Of a stretch of DNA of 49,054 nucleotides, positions 24,223 through 32,799 are shown piece by piece (within the stretch, counting starts at the first letter, position 1; each line of letters starts with the position of its first letter). The DNA is taken from positions 1 to 49,054 of the forward strand of contig NZ_CAJPUY010000033.1 of NCBI RefSeq assembly GCF_905397275.1. The letters run 5' to 3'. Position numbers and translations under genes: made by a program. The DNA comes from Cupriavidus yeoncheonensis. GTDB lineage: Bacteria; Pseudomonadota; Gammaproteobacteria; Burkholderiales; Burkholderiaceae. Below the pieces are notes generated by a model that worked only from the letters and a program-made list of their open reading frames with translations, ran no database searches and had not been told where the DNA came from.

Positions 24223-24257
24223 CGCAGGCGGACGCGGCTGGCCGCGGGCCGCCTGCG
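24223..24257 (-). terminator. Strong hairpin at the end of the oxygenase operon
   Basis: Two stacked stems, CGCAGGCGG with CCGCCTGCG and CGCGGC with GCCGCG, give 15 GC-rich pairs and a 2-nt loop, 5 bp past the ferredoxin stop. No U-tract follows on either strand, but the position fits transcription termination. Confidence 0.6.
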
Positions 24258-24262
24258 CAGGG

Positions 24263-24577
24263 TCAGCCAAGGTCGAGAAATACCTTGTCCCCCTCGATCC
24301 TGACCGGATAGGCGCGTATCGCCTCGGTCAACGGCGCGCACATGGCCGCGCCGGTCCGTATATCGAACTTGCCCTGATGCAGCGGGCACTCGATCTCGTG
24401 ACCATCGAGGAAGCCGTCGCAGAGCCGTGCATGGCCGTGCGTGCAGATATTGTCGGTGGCGAACACCTCGCCATCGACACCATACAGGGCAATCTCCCGG
24501 TCTTGTACCTGAACGGCAATCACATCGTCCTGCGGTACGCTGGCAAGCGGGGCCGCCTCGATCCAGGTTTCGGTCAT
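24263..24577 (-). CDS. nagAb: Rieske [2Fe-2S] ferredoxin of salicylate 5-hydroxylase
   Basis: The 104-residue protein has the Rieske motif CTHGHARLCDGFLD … ECPLHQGKFD (Cys-X-His, 17 residues, Cys-X2-His) at about residues 44-68. Such ferredoxins carry electrons from the reductase to a ring-hydroxylating oxygenase. It is the last gene of a four-gene leftward operon in the order reductase, large subunit, small subunit, ferredoxin, the order of nagAa-nagG-nagH-nagAb in Ralstonia sp. U2. GGAGACAACACC precedes the ATG at 24577. The exact substrate is inferred from this order. Confidence 0.85.
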   Translation of the reverse strand: MTETWIEAAPLASVPQDDVIAVQVQDREIALYGVDGEVFATDNICTHGHARLCDGFLDGHEIECPLHQGKFDIRTGAAMCAPLTEAIRAYPVRIEGDKVFLDLG

Positions 24578-24600
24578 GGTGTTGTCTCCGCTTGTCGTGT

Positions 24601-25071
24601 TCAGATCGGGTAGATCAGCGAGTTGGGAATCATCTCGCTGTCGAAGATGCACTGGCGTTCGGCGAAGCGCAGGCCTTGCGGCGTGCGCACGATCCGGTCG
24701 AGATAGCGGCCGGTGTTGAACACCTCGCTCATCTGGTCAGGCTTGGTGCGCAATACGACGTAGTTCGCCTCGGCGACGATGTGCGCGTCGGTGCTTTTGC
24801 GGATCAGCGGTGCGCCGGTGATATGGCGCTGGTAGTAGGGGTCGTGGAACAGCGTCTCGCGGATGCCGAAGACGCGATCGCGCAGCATGCCCTTGCTCTC
24901 GAGCGACATGGTGGCCAGCGGCAGGCCGCGTTCGAAGTTCTCGCGCGGCTGGATGCGGTAGACGCAGTCGTCGGTGAAGAAGTCGGGCCAGCGGTCCCAC
25001 TCGCCCTGGTCGACGGCGCTGGCGTAGTCGGCGTACAGCGACAGCAGCGCGTGATACGTTGCGAAGTCCAT
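24601..25071 (-). CDS. nagH: Aromatic-ring hydroxylase small (beta) subunit, NagH-like
   Basis: The 156-residue protein has the ring-hydroxylating dioxygenase beta-subunit (NTF2-like) pattern: LYADYASAVDQGEWDRWPDFF at residues 11-31, then YRIQPRENFERGLP and a long curved sheet ending in QCIFDSEMIPNSLIYPI. It has no cofactor; it pairs with the large subunit to form the hydroxylase. NagH of strain U2 has similar length. The start lies 4 bp after the large-subunit stop, with GGAGATCTGACCAC as ribosome site. Confidence 0.87.
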   Translation of the reverse strand: MDFATYHALLSLYADYASAVDQGEWDRWPDFFTDDCVYRIQPRENFERGLPLATMSLESKGMLRDRVFGIRETLFHDPYYQRHITGAPLIRKSTDAHIVAEANYVVLRTKPDQMSEVFNTGRYLDRIVRTPQGLRFAERQCIFDSEMIPNSLIYPI

Positions 25072-25075
25072 GTGG

Positions 25076-26344
25076 TCAGATCTCCATCACTTTGCGCCAG
25101 TAGGCGTACATGCCACGGATCAGCGTCTCGGTGACCATGTGTTCGGTGTTCTCCGCGGTCGTTCCGCCGAGTTCCGCGACGACGCGGTGCCACGGCTTCT
25201 GGGAGAAGCCTTCCTGCGAGCATTCGATGACTTCGCCGTCGTCCGCCGAGACAAAGCCGGCGGGCCCGAACAGGTTGGCCTGGCGCAGGCGGCGGCGCGT
25301 CATTTCCGCGGTGTCGTCCTCGAAGCCGAAATGCGTCCAGACGAAGTCGAACGAGTCCGGGCCGTTGGGCTGGATGTGGCGCGTCGAGACGGAGTTCACC
25401 TGCTGCTGGAAGATCACGCTGGGGAAGACCGTCATCATCACGGCGGTCGGGTCGCCCCACCAGGGCTCGTGGACGATGTCGAGAATGCGGTCGTCCTGCA
25501 GCGTCATCTGGTCCTTGAAGCTGGCCACGCCCGAGGTGACCTCGCCCTTGCCGCCCTGGCCGCGCGTGGAGACCATTGCCGCATGGCGCAAGTGCGGGTC
25601 CATGACCAGGCGCGCCTTGTTGTCCGCGCGCCAGAGGCCGAACGTGACGAACCAGGTGTGCAGCAGCCCGGGATGGTAGGGGTCCTTGATGTTCTCCTGC
25701 ATCAGCTTCCAGTTGCCCGGGATGCGCTGCTTGTTGTAGCCGAGGACCTTCAGCTTGCGGCCGTTGAACAGGCGGTCGAAGTAGCCGAGGATTTCCGGCC
25801 CGAGGTAGTCCTCCAGCGGCTCCACCTCATGGTCGAACGAGGCGAACACCACGCCGCCGCGCGTGGCCACCTTCAGTTGCGTGAGCCCGTGGTCCTGCGG
25901 CCTGAAGTCGGCCGGCATGCCGCCGTTGACCTTGCCGTCCTGCTTCACGCCGCGGCGGAACGGCACGCCCTGCAGGTTGCCTTTCAGGTCATAGTTCCAC
26001 TGGTGGTAGGGGCAGTGGAAGTCCTTGCGGTTGCCGCTGCGCTCGCGGCAGAACTTCATGCCGCGATGGGCGCAGACATTCTCGACCACGTTGATCCCGC
26101 CTTCCTGGTCGCGCACGAGGATGACCGAGCGCTCGCCGATGGTGGTCCGCTTGAAGTCGCCCGGATTCGGAATCTCCGCCTCCAGGCCGACGTAGTTCCA
26201 GTGGCCCTGGTAGAAGACACGCTCCAGCTCGCGCTGGTAGAGCTGCTGGTCCGTGTAGACGCGGAACGGGATGCGGCTGATGCCGTCGCCGGCCCATACG
26301 GGCCGGTCTTGTGTGAGGGCGCTGGCCATGGGTGTCGTCTCCAT
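25076..26344 (-). CDS. nagG: Aromatic-ring hydroxylase large subunit (salicylate 5-hydroxylase, NagG-like)
   Basis: The 422-residue protein has an N-terminal Rieske domain (CAHRGMKFC, then FHCPYHQWNYD: Cys-X-His … Cys-X2-His, about residues 88-115) and a catalytic domain whose iron site shows ENIKDPYHPGLLH (His-X4-His) near residue 220, with a later Asp as third ligand. Length matches NagG (423). Salicylate 5-hydroxylase turns salicylate into gentisate. The next start candidate, ATG at 26329, has a better placed GGAGA, so the protein may be 417 residues. Anthranilate or other ortho-substituted benzoates remain possible substrates. Confidence 0.88.
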   Translation of the reverse strand: METTPMASALTQDRPVWAGDGISRIPFRVYTDQQLYQRELERVFYQGHWNYVGLEAEIPNPGDFKRTTIGERSVILVRDQEGGINVVENVCAHRGMKFCRERSGNRKDFHCPYHQWNYDLKGNLQGVPFRRGVKQDGKVNGGMPADFRPQDHGLTQLKVATRGGVVFASFDHEVEPLEDYLGPEILGYFDRLFNGRKLKVLGYNKQRIPGNWKLMQENIKDPYHPGLLHTWFVTFGLWRADNKARLVMDPHLRHAAMVSTRGQGGKGEVTSGVASFKDQMTLQDDRILDIVHEPWWGDPTAVMMTVFPSVIFQQQVNSVSTRHIQPNGPDSFDFVWTHFGFEDDTAEMTRRRLRQANLFGPAGFVSADDGEVIECSQEGFSQKPWHRVVAELGGTTAENTEHMVTETLIRGMYAYWRKVMEI

Positions 26345-26377
26345 CGTTGTGGTGATCCTCTGGATGTTGGGGGCGAG

Positions 26378-27367
26378 TCAGGTGCCGGTTGCGTGGAAGG
26401 CGTCTGCGTAGATGTGCCCGGGCTGCACGCCCTTGCTGCGCAGGAGCAGCGTCGCGGCGTCGACCATCGGCGGCGCGCCGCACAGGTAGGCGCGCCAGCC
26501 CTGCAGGTCGGAGAAGTCGGCCGCGACCGCTTCGGTGACCAGGCCGGTGCGCAATCCGGCGTCGTCGTCCGGCAGCGTCGATACGATGTCGACGCGCAGC
26601 CGCGGATGACGTTGCGAGAGTTCGCGCAGCCAGTCGAGCCCATAGGCATCGCGCGGCGCGCGCACGCCGAAGTAGAGGTGGATCGGGTTCGGCAGATCCG
26701 CCGCGATCGCCCCGCGCACGATCGACAGCACCGGGGCGAGCCCGGTGCCGCCGGCGATGCAGAGGATCGGAGCGTCATTGCGGGTGCGCAGATACGACGT
26801 GCCCAGCGGGCCGCTGACGCGGACCGTGTCGCCGATCTTCAGCGTGTCGCCGATATAGCGGGTGACGCGGCCGTCGGGCAGCATCCGCACATGGAATTCC
26901 AGCTCGCCGTCGCTGGCGAGGCGCGCCATGGAATAAGGGCGGATATGGTCCGGCGTGAACTGCAGCATCGCGTACTGGCCCGGCGAGAACGACAGGGGCT
27001 TGGACGGTGCCAGCCGGATCATCCGGATATCGTGGGTGAGGTCGGTGAGTGCGGTGACGGTCGCCTTGACGATGCGCGCGGGGTGTACGACCACCTCGTC
27101 GGGCTCGGGGATCTCGATGGCGCAGTTGCCGGTCACGATCGACTGGCAGGCCAGCACATGGCGCTGCGTCGCGTGCTCGGCATTGTGGAATTCGTCGCCG
27201 CCGGCTTCATGGATGGCGCCTTCGATCACCCGGCAGCGACAGGTGCCGCAGCGGCCCGCCATGCAGCTGTACGAAATGGGGATGTCGTGCTTCTGCAGCG
27301 CGGTCAGCAGGTTCTCGCCGCCGGCGACGTCGAGGCGTTTGCCCAGTGGTTGGACGAGGACTTCCAT
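26378..27367 (-). CDS. nagAa: Ferredoxin-NAD(P)H reductase of the oxygenase
   Basis: The 329-residue protein has an N-terminal plant-type [2Fe-2S] domain (SYSCMAGRCGTCRC and LACQ, Cys at about 35, 40, 43 and 74), then an FAD domain with RPYSMA (RxYS) near residue 145 and an NAD domain with CIAGGTGLAP near residue 210. Length and order match NagAa. It passes electrons from NAD(P)H to the Rieske ferredoxin. It is the first gene of the operon and is divergent from the LysR gene; GGAGACATC precedes its ATG. Confidence 0.9.
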   Translation of the reverse strand: MEVLVQPLGKRLDVAGGENLLTALQKHDIPISYSCMAGRCGTCRCRVIEGAIHEAGGDEFHNAEHATQRHVLACQSIVTGNCAIEIPEPDEVVVHPARIVKATVTALTDLTHDIRMIRLAPSKPLSFSPGQYAMLQFTPDHIRPYSMARLASDGELEFHVRMLPDGRVTRYIGDTLKIGDTVRVSGPLGTSYLRTRNDAPILCIAGGTGLAPVLSIVRGAIAADLPNPIHLYFGVRAPRDAYGLDWLRELSQRHPRLRVDIVSTLPDDDAGLRTGLVTEAVAADFSDLQGWRAYLCGAPPMVDAATLLLRSKGVQPGHIYADAFHATGT

Positions 27368-27483
27368 GATGTCTCCGGCAAGGGTTTGTGTTCTGGCTTG
27401 CGAGGAATCATGATGCAGCGGGGAAAATTAACCAATAGAATCACGGCAATACCTCATATTCAGCAAATCAATAAAGGTGGGCC
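27368..27483. promoter_or_regulatory. Divergent nag/LysR control region
   Basis: This 116-bp AT-rich gap must hold the operon promoter and the LysR site. TATT-N9-AATA at 27457-27473 contains a T-N11-A LysR-type core and lies about 90 bp upstream of nagAa and 10 bp upstream of the LysR start, a position fitting activation of the operon and autorepression. The match is weak. Confidence 0.35.
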
Positions 27484-28386
27484 GTGGAACTGAAGGATGT
27501 GGACCTGAACCTGCTCGTCGTGTTCGAACACTTGCTGCGCGAGCGGACGGTTTCGGGCGCGGCCAGGACGCTCAACCTGAGCCAGCCCGCCGTCAGCAAT
27601 GCCCTGGCGCGGCTGCGCCGCATGTTCGACGACGAGCTGTTTGTGCGGAGCAGCAAGGGCATGCTTCCGACGCCGCTCGCGCAGGACCTGGCGGAGCCGG
27701 TGGCTTACGCACTCGAATCCTTGCAGGTCGCGCTGAGCCAGAAGGTCTCGTTCGACCCGTTGCGCAGTGAGCGGTCCTTCCGGATTGCGATGACCGATAT
27801 CGGCGAAGTGCACTTCATTCCGCGGCTGATGGGGGCGCTGCGGGAACGCGCGCCGGGCGTCGCGGTGGCAACCGTGCGCAACACGGCCGTTGATCTTGCA
27901 TCGGAAATGAGCCTGGGCAAGATCGACCTTGCGGTGGGGCCGCTGCCGGAACTGGGTTCGGAGTTCTTCCAGCGGCGGCTATTCCGCCAGCGCTACGTGT
28001 GCATGTTCCGGCCCGGCCATGCGCTGGACAAGCGCACCGTCAGCCGGAGCGACTTCGAGGGGGCGGAACATGTGGTGGTGACGGCCGCGGGCACCGGGCA
28101 CGCGCGCGTCGATGAAATCCTTGCCCAGCGTGGCGTGCAGCGGAAGATACGCTTGCGCGTGCCGCACTTCGCCGCGCTGGCCGATATTGTTGCGAGCACG
28201 GACCTCGTCGCGACGGTGACCGAAACCTTTGCGCGGCGCAGCGCCGCTTACTTCGGACTACGGCACATCCCGCATCCGATCGACTTGCCGGAAATCCAGA
28301 TCAACCTGTTCTGGCATGCCCGATATCATCGCGATCCTGCGAACCAGTGGCTGCGCAATGAATTCGTCGGCCTGTTTTCGGATTGA
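27484..28386 (+). CDS. LysR-type regulator, NagR/NahR-like
   Basis: The 300-residue protein has a LysR helix-turn-helix (DLNLLVVFEHLLRERTVSGA, then LNLSQPAVSNALARLRR) and the two-lobed effector domain. It resembles the NahR/NagR subgroup in its start and in SERSFRIAMTDIGEVHFIPRL. These activators respond to salicylate. It is divergent from the oxygenase operon, the usual arrangement for its target. The start is a GTG with AAAGGTGG upstream. Direct effector data are absent, so the salicylate link rests on context. Confidence 0.88.
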   Translation: MELKDVDLNLLVVFEHLLRERTVSGAARTLNLSQPAVSNALARLRRMFDDELFVRSSKGMLPTPLAQDLAEPVAYALESLQVALSQKVSFDPLRSERSFRIAMTDIGEVHFIPRLMGALRERAPGVAVATVRNTAVDLASEMSLGKIDLAVGPLPELGSEFFQRRLFRQRYVCMFRPGHALDKRTVSRSDFEGAEHVVVTAAGTGHARVDEILAQRGVQRKIRLRVPHFAALADIVASTDLVATVTETFARRSAAYFGLRHIPHPIDLPEIQINLFWHARYHRDPANQWLRNEFVGLFSD

Positions 28387-28477
28387 GGTTCGCGGGCCGT
28401 CTCGTTGGACTGATACGGCTGCGTGTTGGGGAACTGGCGGGGTCGGAACAGGCGGAAGCCGGCCGTCGTGCGCGCCG

Positions 28478-28714
28478 TCAGGATCCTTCGCTTGCGGTTT
28501 CTGTCGTCAGGAGAGCCCAGCCTTGCGGGCCGTCGTCCTTCGCCTCGCGGTAACGCCACATCGCACCGCAGTCCGTGCAGCGGAATGTACTCAGGGTGAC
28601 GGTGACCGATCGCGGAATCTTGCGTCGCTGGGTGTCCACGATGCGCAATGCGCGGTGCCCGGCGACGCCGGGTGCGTCGGGTATCAGTGCGAGACAGTTT
28701 GCACAGAGCGACAT
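28478..28714 (-). CDS. Small zinc-ribbon-like protein of unknown function
   Basis: A 78-residue protein with two CxxC pairs: CANC near residues 4-7 and CTDC near residue 47-50. This spacing fits a small zinc-binding ribbon. AGAGG five bases before the ATG at 28714 decides this start over an ATG at 28729. I do not recognise the family. It is convergent with the LysR gene. Confidence 0.65.
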   Translation of the reverse strand: MSLCANCLALIPDAPGVAGHRALRIVDTQRRKIPRSVTVTLSTFRCTDCGAMWRYREAKDDGPQGWALLTTETASEGS

Positions 28715-28936
28715 ACTGGCCTCTTGCATTAGGGAAGGCTCACTTTAGCACGCATCACCAGCGTGCTTGCATATTGGAATTTACACGATCGCGAGGATGG
28801 CCACAGATGGCTTCGCATTGCAAAGCCTTTTCATTGGCAATGTCGTACGGTTGCTATCGCCGGTGAAATAAAGGCACTCCCGGCCTCACAAGAGGAGTAG
28901 AGTGGGCAATACATCGCAAACGCCCCGGAGCGTGTC

Positions 28937-29221
28937 ATGGATGCTTTTCCGACTGCCACTTACAAGGGGTATGACCTTTACCCTCTGGTCTACAAACATG
29001 TTGCGGAACGTGCCTGGATGGAGCCCCGGCCAGACCGGTCCTTCAACGCCGCCGTTGTGATCTGCCGTGAAGGCAGGCAGCCTGAAGGCGAGATGGCGCG
29101 TACCTTCCGTCTCGATGCAACGCCCTGGGACAACGTCGGGGCGGCACGGCGCGCAGTCCTTCGCTATGCCGAGGACATCATCAACGGTGCCATTCCCGGT
29201 CAATCCGTCGTCTCCCTCTGA
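28937..29221 (+). CDS. Small protein of unknown function
   Basis: A 94-residue soluble protein with no signal peptide. It begins with an aromatic-rich stretch (ATYKGYDLYPLVYKHV) and ends with a helix (VGAARRAVLRYAEDIING). GGAGCGTGTC precedes the ATG, and a 200-bp AT-rich stretch upstream could hold its promoter. It may be cotranscribed with the next small gene. I do not recognise it. Confidence 0.65.
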   Translation: MDAFPTATYKGYDLYPLVYKHVAERAWMEPRPDRSFNAAVVICREGRQPEGEMARTFRLDATPWDNVGAARRAVLRYAEDIINGAIPGQSVVSL

Positions 29222-29305
29222 GTGTCGTCGACGGGGATTCTCAATCGCGCCCACGAGGTCACTGGGCAACGGCGGCGCGAGGCCGCCTGGAGCGCCAGTA
29301 CAGCC

Positions 29306-29668
29306 ATGAACAAAGTCGCGGAGTCATCGAGTTTCCTGTGCACGCTGCCGGGCGCAGGCAAAGGGATTGCCTACCATGTTGCCACCTGTTTTGCCACGGC
29401 GGGACATCCCAGCGGCGTCAGGTTCGCCAGCTTTGTCGGAGATGGCAGGCGTTCATTCGGTGTGATGGTCGCCGCGGAATTGTCGCTGGACACGGTCCCG
29501 CAGAACAGCGAGACACTATGCCGCCTGGCAATCGGGCAGGCGATCCGGGACCATCTCTACGAGAAGACGCGGGAGGGCGATTCCGTGCTGGATCTGCATG
29601 CCGTGCCATGGGATGGCGAACTCAGGCCGGTAGGCGGGGGCGTACCGGGCCGGGCACGAGCACGATAG
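29306..29668 (+). CDS. Small protein of unknown function
   Basis: A 120-residue protein starting MNKVAESSSFLCTLPG. The frame stays open upstream to a GTG at 29222 directly after the previous stop, so a longer, coupled form is possible; I prefer 29306 because the extra residues look random. Like its neighbour it has a conserved-looking central sheet (VRFASFVGDGRRSFGVMVAA) and a helix (ETLCRLAIGQAIRDHLY). No family recognised. Confidence 0.5.
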   Translation: MNKVAESSSFLCTLPGAGKGIAYHVATCFATAGHPSGVRFASFVGDGRRSFGVMVAAELSLDTVPQNSETLCRLAIGQAIRDHLYEKTREGDSVLDLHAVPWDGELRPVGGGVPGRARAR

Positions 29669-29717
29669 CGCCTTCCCGCACGGCGCCGCGTTGTGCTTTT
29701 CAGTTGCCGACCCGGTG

Positions 29718-29972
29718 CTAGACGCTGAATTCGGGATTGCCAAAGCGCTTCAACAACGACTCGATCAGTGCCATGTCCTGCGTTTGCGGCGTGCGGTCTT
29801 CGATCGCGCGCGACGGACCGCAATAGGTCGCGGTCACGTGGCGGCGTACCGTCAGGACACCGGCATCGGGCGGCGCGACTTCAACCGGTGCCCATGGCGT
29901 ATGCCGGTAACTGCCGGCAATCCAGCCGGCCGGGGTCAGATGCAGTTCTTCCCATTCTTCGCTATTCGGCAT
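29718..29972 (-). CDS. Small protein of unknown function
   Basis: An 84-residue protein, MPNSEEWEELHLTPAGWIAG onward, with an aromatic-rich first half and the helix DMALIESLLKRFGNP near the end. GGAGAG upstream of the ATG at 29972 supports the start; the frame is open further upstream but the extra residues look non-coding. It is convergent with the preceding small gene. Confidence 0.6.
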   Translation of the reverse strand: MPNSEEWEELHLTPAGWIAGSYRHTPWAPVEVAPPDAGVLTVRRHVTATYCGPSRAIEDRTPQTQDMALIESLLKRFGNPEFSV

Positions 29973-30272
29973 GATCTGTTTGCTCTCCAGTGGTCTGATC
30001 TGACGTAGGGCGCAGCAATGCTGCGTCGCCGGGCGGCAGAAGGACGGTGCTTGCGCAAGCCGATACGCCTGGTACGTGGCGCGCTCATTGCGGAGCGGAC
30101 GTGCCGCCGGTCGGGTAGGGTTGTGGGCGAGGTCGCCCCGGAGGAATCGGGTGTACGCCCGACAGGCCGCCCCATGTTCTCCGACCATGTGGTCTGGCGG
30201 CCAGCACATTCAGTCCGACAGGTATCGGCGAATGGCAAGATGCGGCTGATGATACCACCATTGGATGACCGA

Positions 30273-30301
30273 CTGCCCGCCCGCTTGTTCCGGGCGGGCA
30301 G
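30273..30301 (-). terminator. Hairpin downstream of the sensor kinase
   Basis: CTGCCCGCCCG (30273-30283) pairs perfectly with 30291-30301 around a 7-nt loop, 18 bp past the sensor kinase stop; weaker flanking pairs extend it. There is no U-tract on the minus strand, so efficiency is uncertain. Confidence 0.6.
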
Positions 30302-30318
30302 CTTGCCGGTCGCTCAGA

Positions 30319-32232
30319 CTACTGCCGGAACCGGTCGCACTGCACATTCATGGCCTGGCAGATCTCGCACCATCTGTCTGACCCGGGAGCCGGAGACGGC
30401 GCGTCCGCCACTCTGGCAGGCCAGGGCAGCGGCACTGGCATGGAGGCTGGACGGTGGCGGCCCGCGCGGGCATAAGTGCGCACGGCCTCGCCCAGCGCCT
30501 CGAGCCCGACCGGCTTGACCAGTACGCCGTCCATGCCAGCCTGCCGCGCGGCGTGGTGATCCTCGGGCACGGCGCTGGCCGTGCAGCCAATCACGGGAAC
30601 GCGCGCGAGCGCGTCGTTGCGCTCGCGCAGCGTCCGTGCAAATGCCAGGCCATCCATGACCGGCATGGCGCAGTCGCAAATGATGAGGTCGAACGGATCG
30701 TCCTGCCCGGGCGCAGGCGTGGTCAACCGTGCCAGCGCCTCGCGGCCGTCGGCGGCGGTATCGACGCGATGGCCCAGGTGTTCGCATTGCCACTTCAGCA
30801 GCAGGCGGTTGGGGGCATGGTCGTCGACGACCAGCACATGCAGCGAACCGGCGGCCACAGCGCACGGGCGCGGCGCGGTCGGCACTGGCGCAGCCGGTGC
30901 GCTGGCCGTTGGCAGCCGCAGGGTGACCTGCACGCGCGTACCGGCGCCGGGCTCGCTTTCCAGGCGGATGCGGCCGCCCATGGCTGCGACCAGGCGGCGG
31001 CAGATGGCCAGGCCCAGTCCGGTACCGCCGGATTGCGGGCGCGAGCGGTCATGCGCCTGCTCGAACGGCTGGAACAGGCGGGCCTGGTCGGCACTTGCGA
31101 TGCCAATGCCGGTATCGGACACCGTCAGCTCGACTTCCTGCTTGCCTGCATGCACCGGGCCGCCGCGCAGATGCACGCGTACCTCGCCGTGATCGGTAAA
31201 GCGGATGGCGTTGGAAACCAGATTGCCGAGGATCTGCTTGAAGCGAAGCGGGTCCGCCTTGTGCGCGGGCGCGGTGCCCGCATCGATGACCGGTACCAGC
31301 GGCAAATGCTTTCGCGCGGCGACCGGTCCGAGCATCTGCAGCACCTCGTCCACCAGCGCCGGCAGGCTGGTGGGCACGGCACAGACGCGCAGTTTTCCCG
31401 CCTCCATCTTCGACAGGTCGAGGATGTCATCGATCAGGGCCAGCAATGCGAGCGCGGAATCATGCGCGGTGGCAAGCATGCGGTGGTCCTCGGGCGGCAG
31501 GCCAGGCCGTTTCAGGGTCAGCTCCAGCATGCCGGCCACGGCGTTCATCGGTGTCCGGATATCATGGCTGATCGAAGCGAGGAAGCTCGACTTGGCACGG
31601 CTGGCCGCTTCGGCGCGCGCCTTGGCTTCGGCCAGCTGCGCCAGCATGTCGTGGCGCTCGGTCAGGTCCACCCAGCCGCCGGCCAGCGCGGTCACCGCGT
31701 CGCCAGGGCCGGGCAAGGGAGCGACCCAGTTCAGCACGTGCCGCTTTGCGCCCTGGATGTGCAGGCAGCGGGCCTTGCTGAGCGGTCGGCCCGAAGCAAT
31801 GACGTCGCGATAGTCTTCCGACAGTTCCGCGATGTCTCCGACCACGTCCGCCAGCTGTTCCGAGGTGTCCGGCGGCCGGCCGCGCAGCGAGACCAGCGAA
31901 GCCCCGACCAGTTCCTCATAGCGGCGGTTGCAGGTGATGAGCCGCTGCTCGGCGTCGCGCACGTAGATGGGCTGCGGGATGCTGTCCAGCACCGCGGTAT
32001 GAAGCGCCAGACGCTGCTTCAATCTCGCCGTGCAGGCCTGACTGCGTGCAAGACGGCGCCGCAGCACGCATATCCGCGCGCCAAGCAGCGCGAACGCGAG
32101 CAGCAGCGGCAGGCACACGGCCAGCCAGGTGACCGGCGGGGGCAGGATGGACAGCATTGAGGGTGCAGGCAACTGGGCAGGAGGGTCGCGCTGCAAGGCG
32201 TTGCCGCCGCCGAGCGAGATCTCCGTCTGCAC
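30319..32232 (-). CDS. Hybrid sensor histidine kinase, BvgS/EvgS-like, without Hpt
   Basis: The 637-residue protein has one membrane segment (about 33-56), a PAS domain (about 75-195), a HisKA domain with His223 in FLASISHDIRTPMN, an HATPase domain (NLVSNAIRFT, DTGIGIA, GGTGLGLA) and a receiver (about 465-585; VVDDH, Asp520 in LIICDCAMPVMDG, Lys573). BvgS-type proteins continue with an Hpt domain and start with periplasmic Venus-flytrap domains; both are absent. An Hpt gene lies at 33436. The start is a GTG without a clear ribosome site; ATG 32157 is an alternative. Confidence 0.9.
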   Translation of the reverse strand: MQTEISLGGGNALQRDPPAQLPAPSMLSILPPPVTWLAVCLPLLLAFALLGARICVLRRRLARSQACTARLKQRLALHTAVLDSIPQPIYVRDAEQRLITCNRRYEELVGASLVSLRGRPPDTSEQLADVVGDIAELSEDYRDVIASGRPLSKARCLHIQGAKRHVLNWVAPLPGPGDAVTALAGGWVDLTERHDMLAQLAEAKARAEAASRAKSSFLASISHDIRTPMNAVAGMLELTLKRPGLPPEDHRMLATAHDSALALLALIDDILDLSKMEAGKLRVCAVPTSLPALVDEVLQMLGPVAARKHLPLVPVIDAGTAPAHKADPLRFKQILGNLVSNAIRFTDHGEVRVHLRGGPVHAGKQEVELTVSDTGIGIASADQARLFQPFEQAHDRSRPQSGGTGLGLAICRRLVAAMGGRIRLESEPGAGTRVQVTLRLPTASAPAAPVPTAPRPCAVAAGSLHVLVVDDHAPNRLLLKWQCEHLGHRVDTAADGREALARLTTPAPGQDDPFDLIICDCAMPVMDGLAFARTLRERNDALARVPVIGCTASAVPEDHHAARQAGMDGVLVKPVGLEALGEAVRTYARAGRHRPASMPVPLPWPARVADAPSPAPGSDRWCEICQAMNVQCDRFRQ

Positions 32233-32320
32233 ACTTTATGGGGGCCTGCATCGCCGCAGTTTCGGAATAGTCTGAGTTTCTCCGCGGAAATTTCCTATTA
32301 AGGCGCGGCCTTCTTATGCC

Positions 32321-32665
32321 GAGACCAGTTGCCGGCGGAGCGCCGGGGCGGCGTCGCCGATCGGGCAGGCCCGGGCGTCAGGCCTGCGTGTCGACGAAAC
32401 ACCGCGCGTGCAGGACGCCGCGGGTCAATGGCACGAGCTGCTGTTCGCCACCCAGCCGCTGCGTTTGCCGGGTGGCACCCTGGCAGTCACCGTCCCGGCG
32501 ACGATCGACATCGCGGAGCAGCTCGCCGCGGAACGCGCCGCACTCGATGCGAAGCGCATGCTCGACGAGAGCGCCGATGGCTTGCCGGGTGGTGTCGTTC
32601 CAGCGCTGCGCCGGGTATCGCGGAGCACAAACGTTGGAGTGTATGATTGCGCACTCTGCGTCTAA
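32321..32665 (+). pseudogene. Decayed PAS/sensor fragment
   Basis: The plus-strand frame from about 32321 to the stop at 32665 gives DAAGQWHELLFATQPLRLPGG, then a strand, IDIAEQ and a charged helix (LAAERAALDAKRMLDES). This matches the end of a PAS domain plus signalling helix, and resembles residues 161-211 of the neighbouring sensor in layout. No good start, no kinase domain and unlikely residues at both ends point to a broken remnant. It lies between the sensor and the response regulator. The call rests on pattern only. Confidence 0.4.
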
Positions 32666-32799
32666 TCGGGAAAAGTCGTCCTGGCACTCGGAAATTTCCT
32701 GCGCCGGTGCGGAAAAATGCTGAACACAATGGTGTGCCAGACAGAGAATGCCTGTGAACCCCATCTGCAGGCGATGCCATCAGAGACGGAGCCCTTGCC

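Noticed and set aside
25070..27493. Plus-strand open frame of 807 codons across the oxygenase operon
   Set aside because: It is antisense to four well-supported genes with cofactor motifs; its residues are the Val/Ala/Arg/His-rich mix produced by GC-rich codon shadows.
32329..32723. Two other plus-strand frames over the PAS relic
   Set aside because: They read as Arg-rich shadows; only the frame ending at 32665 gives PAS-like residues.
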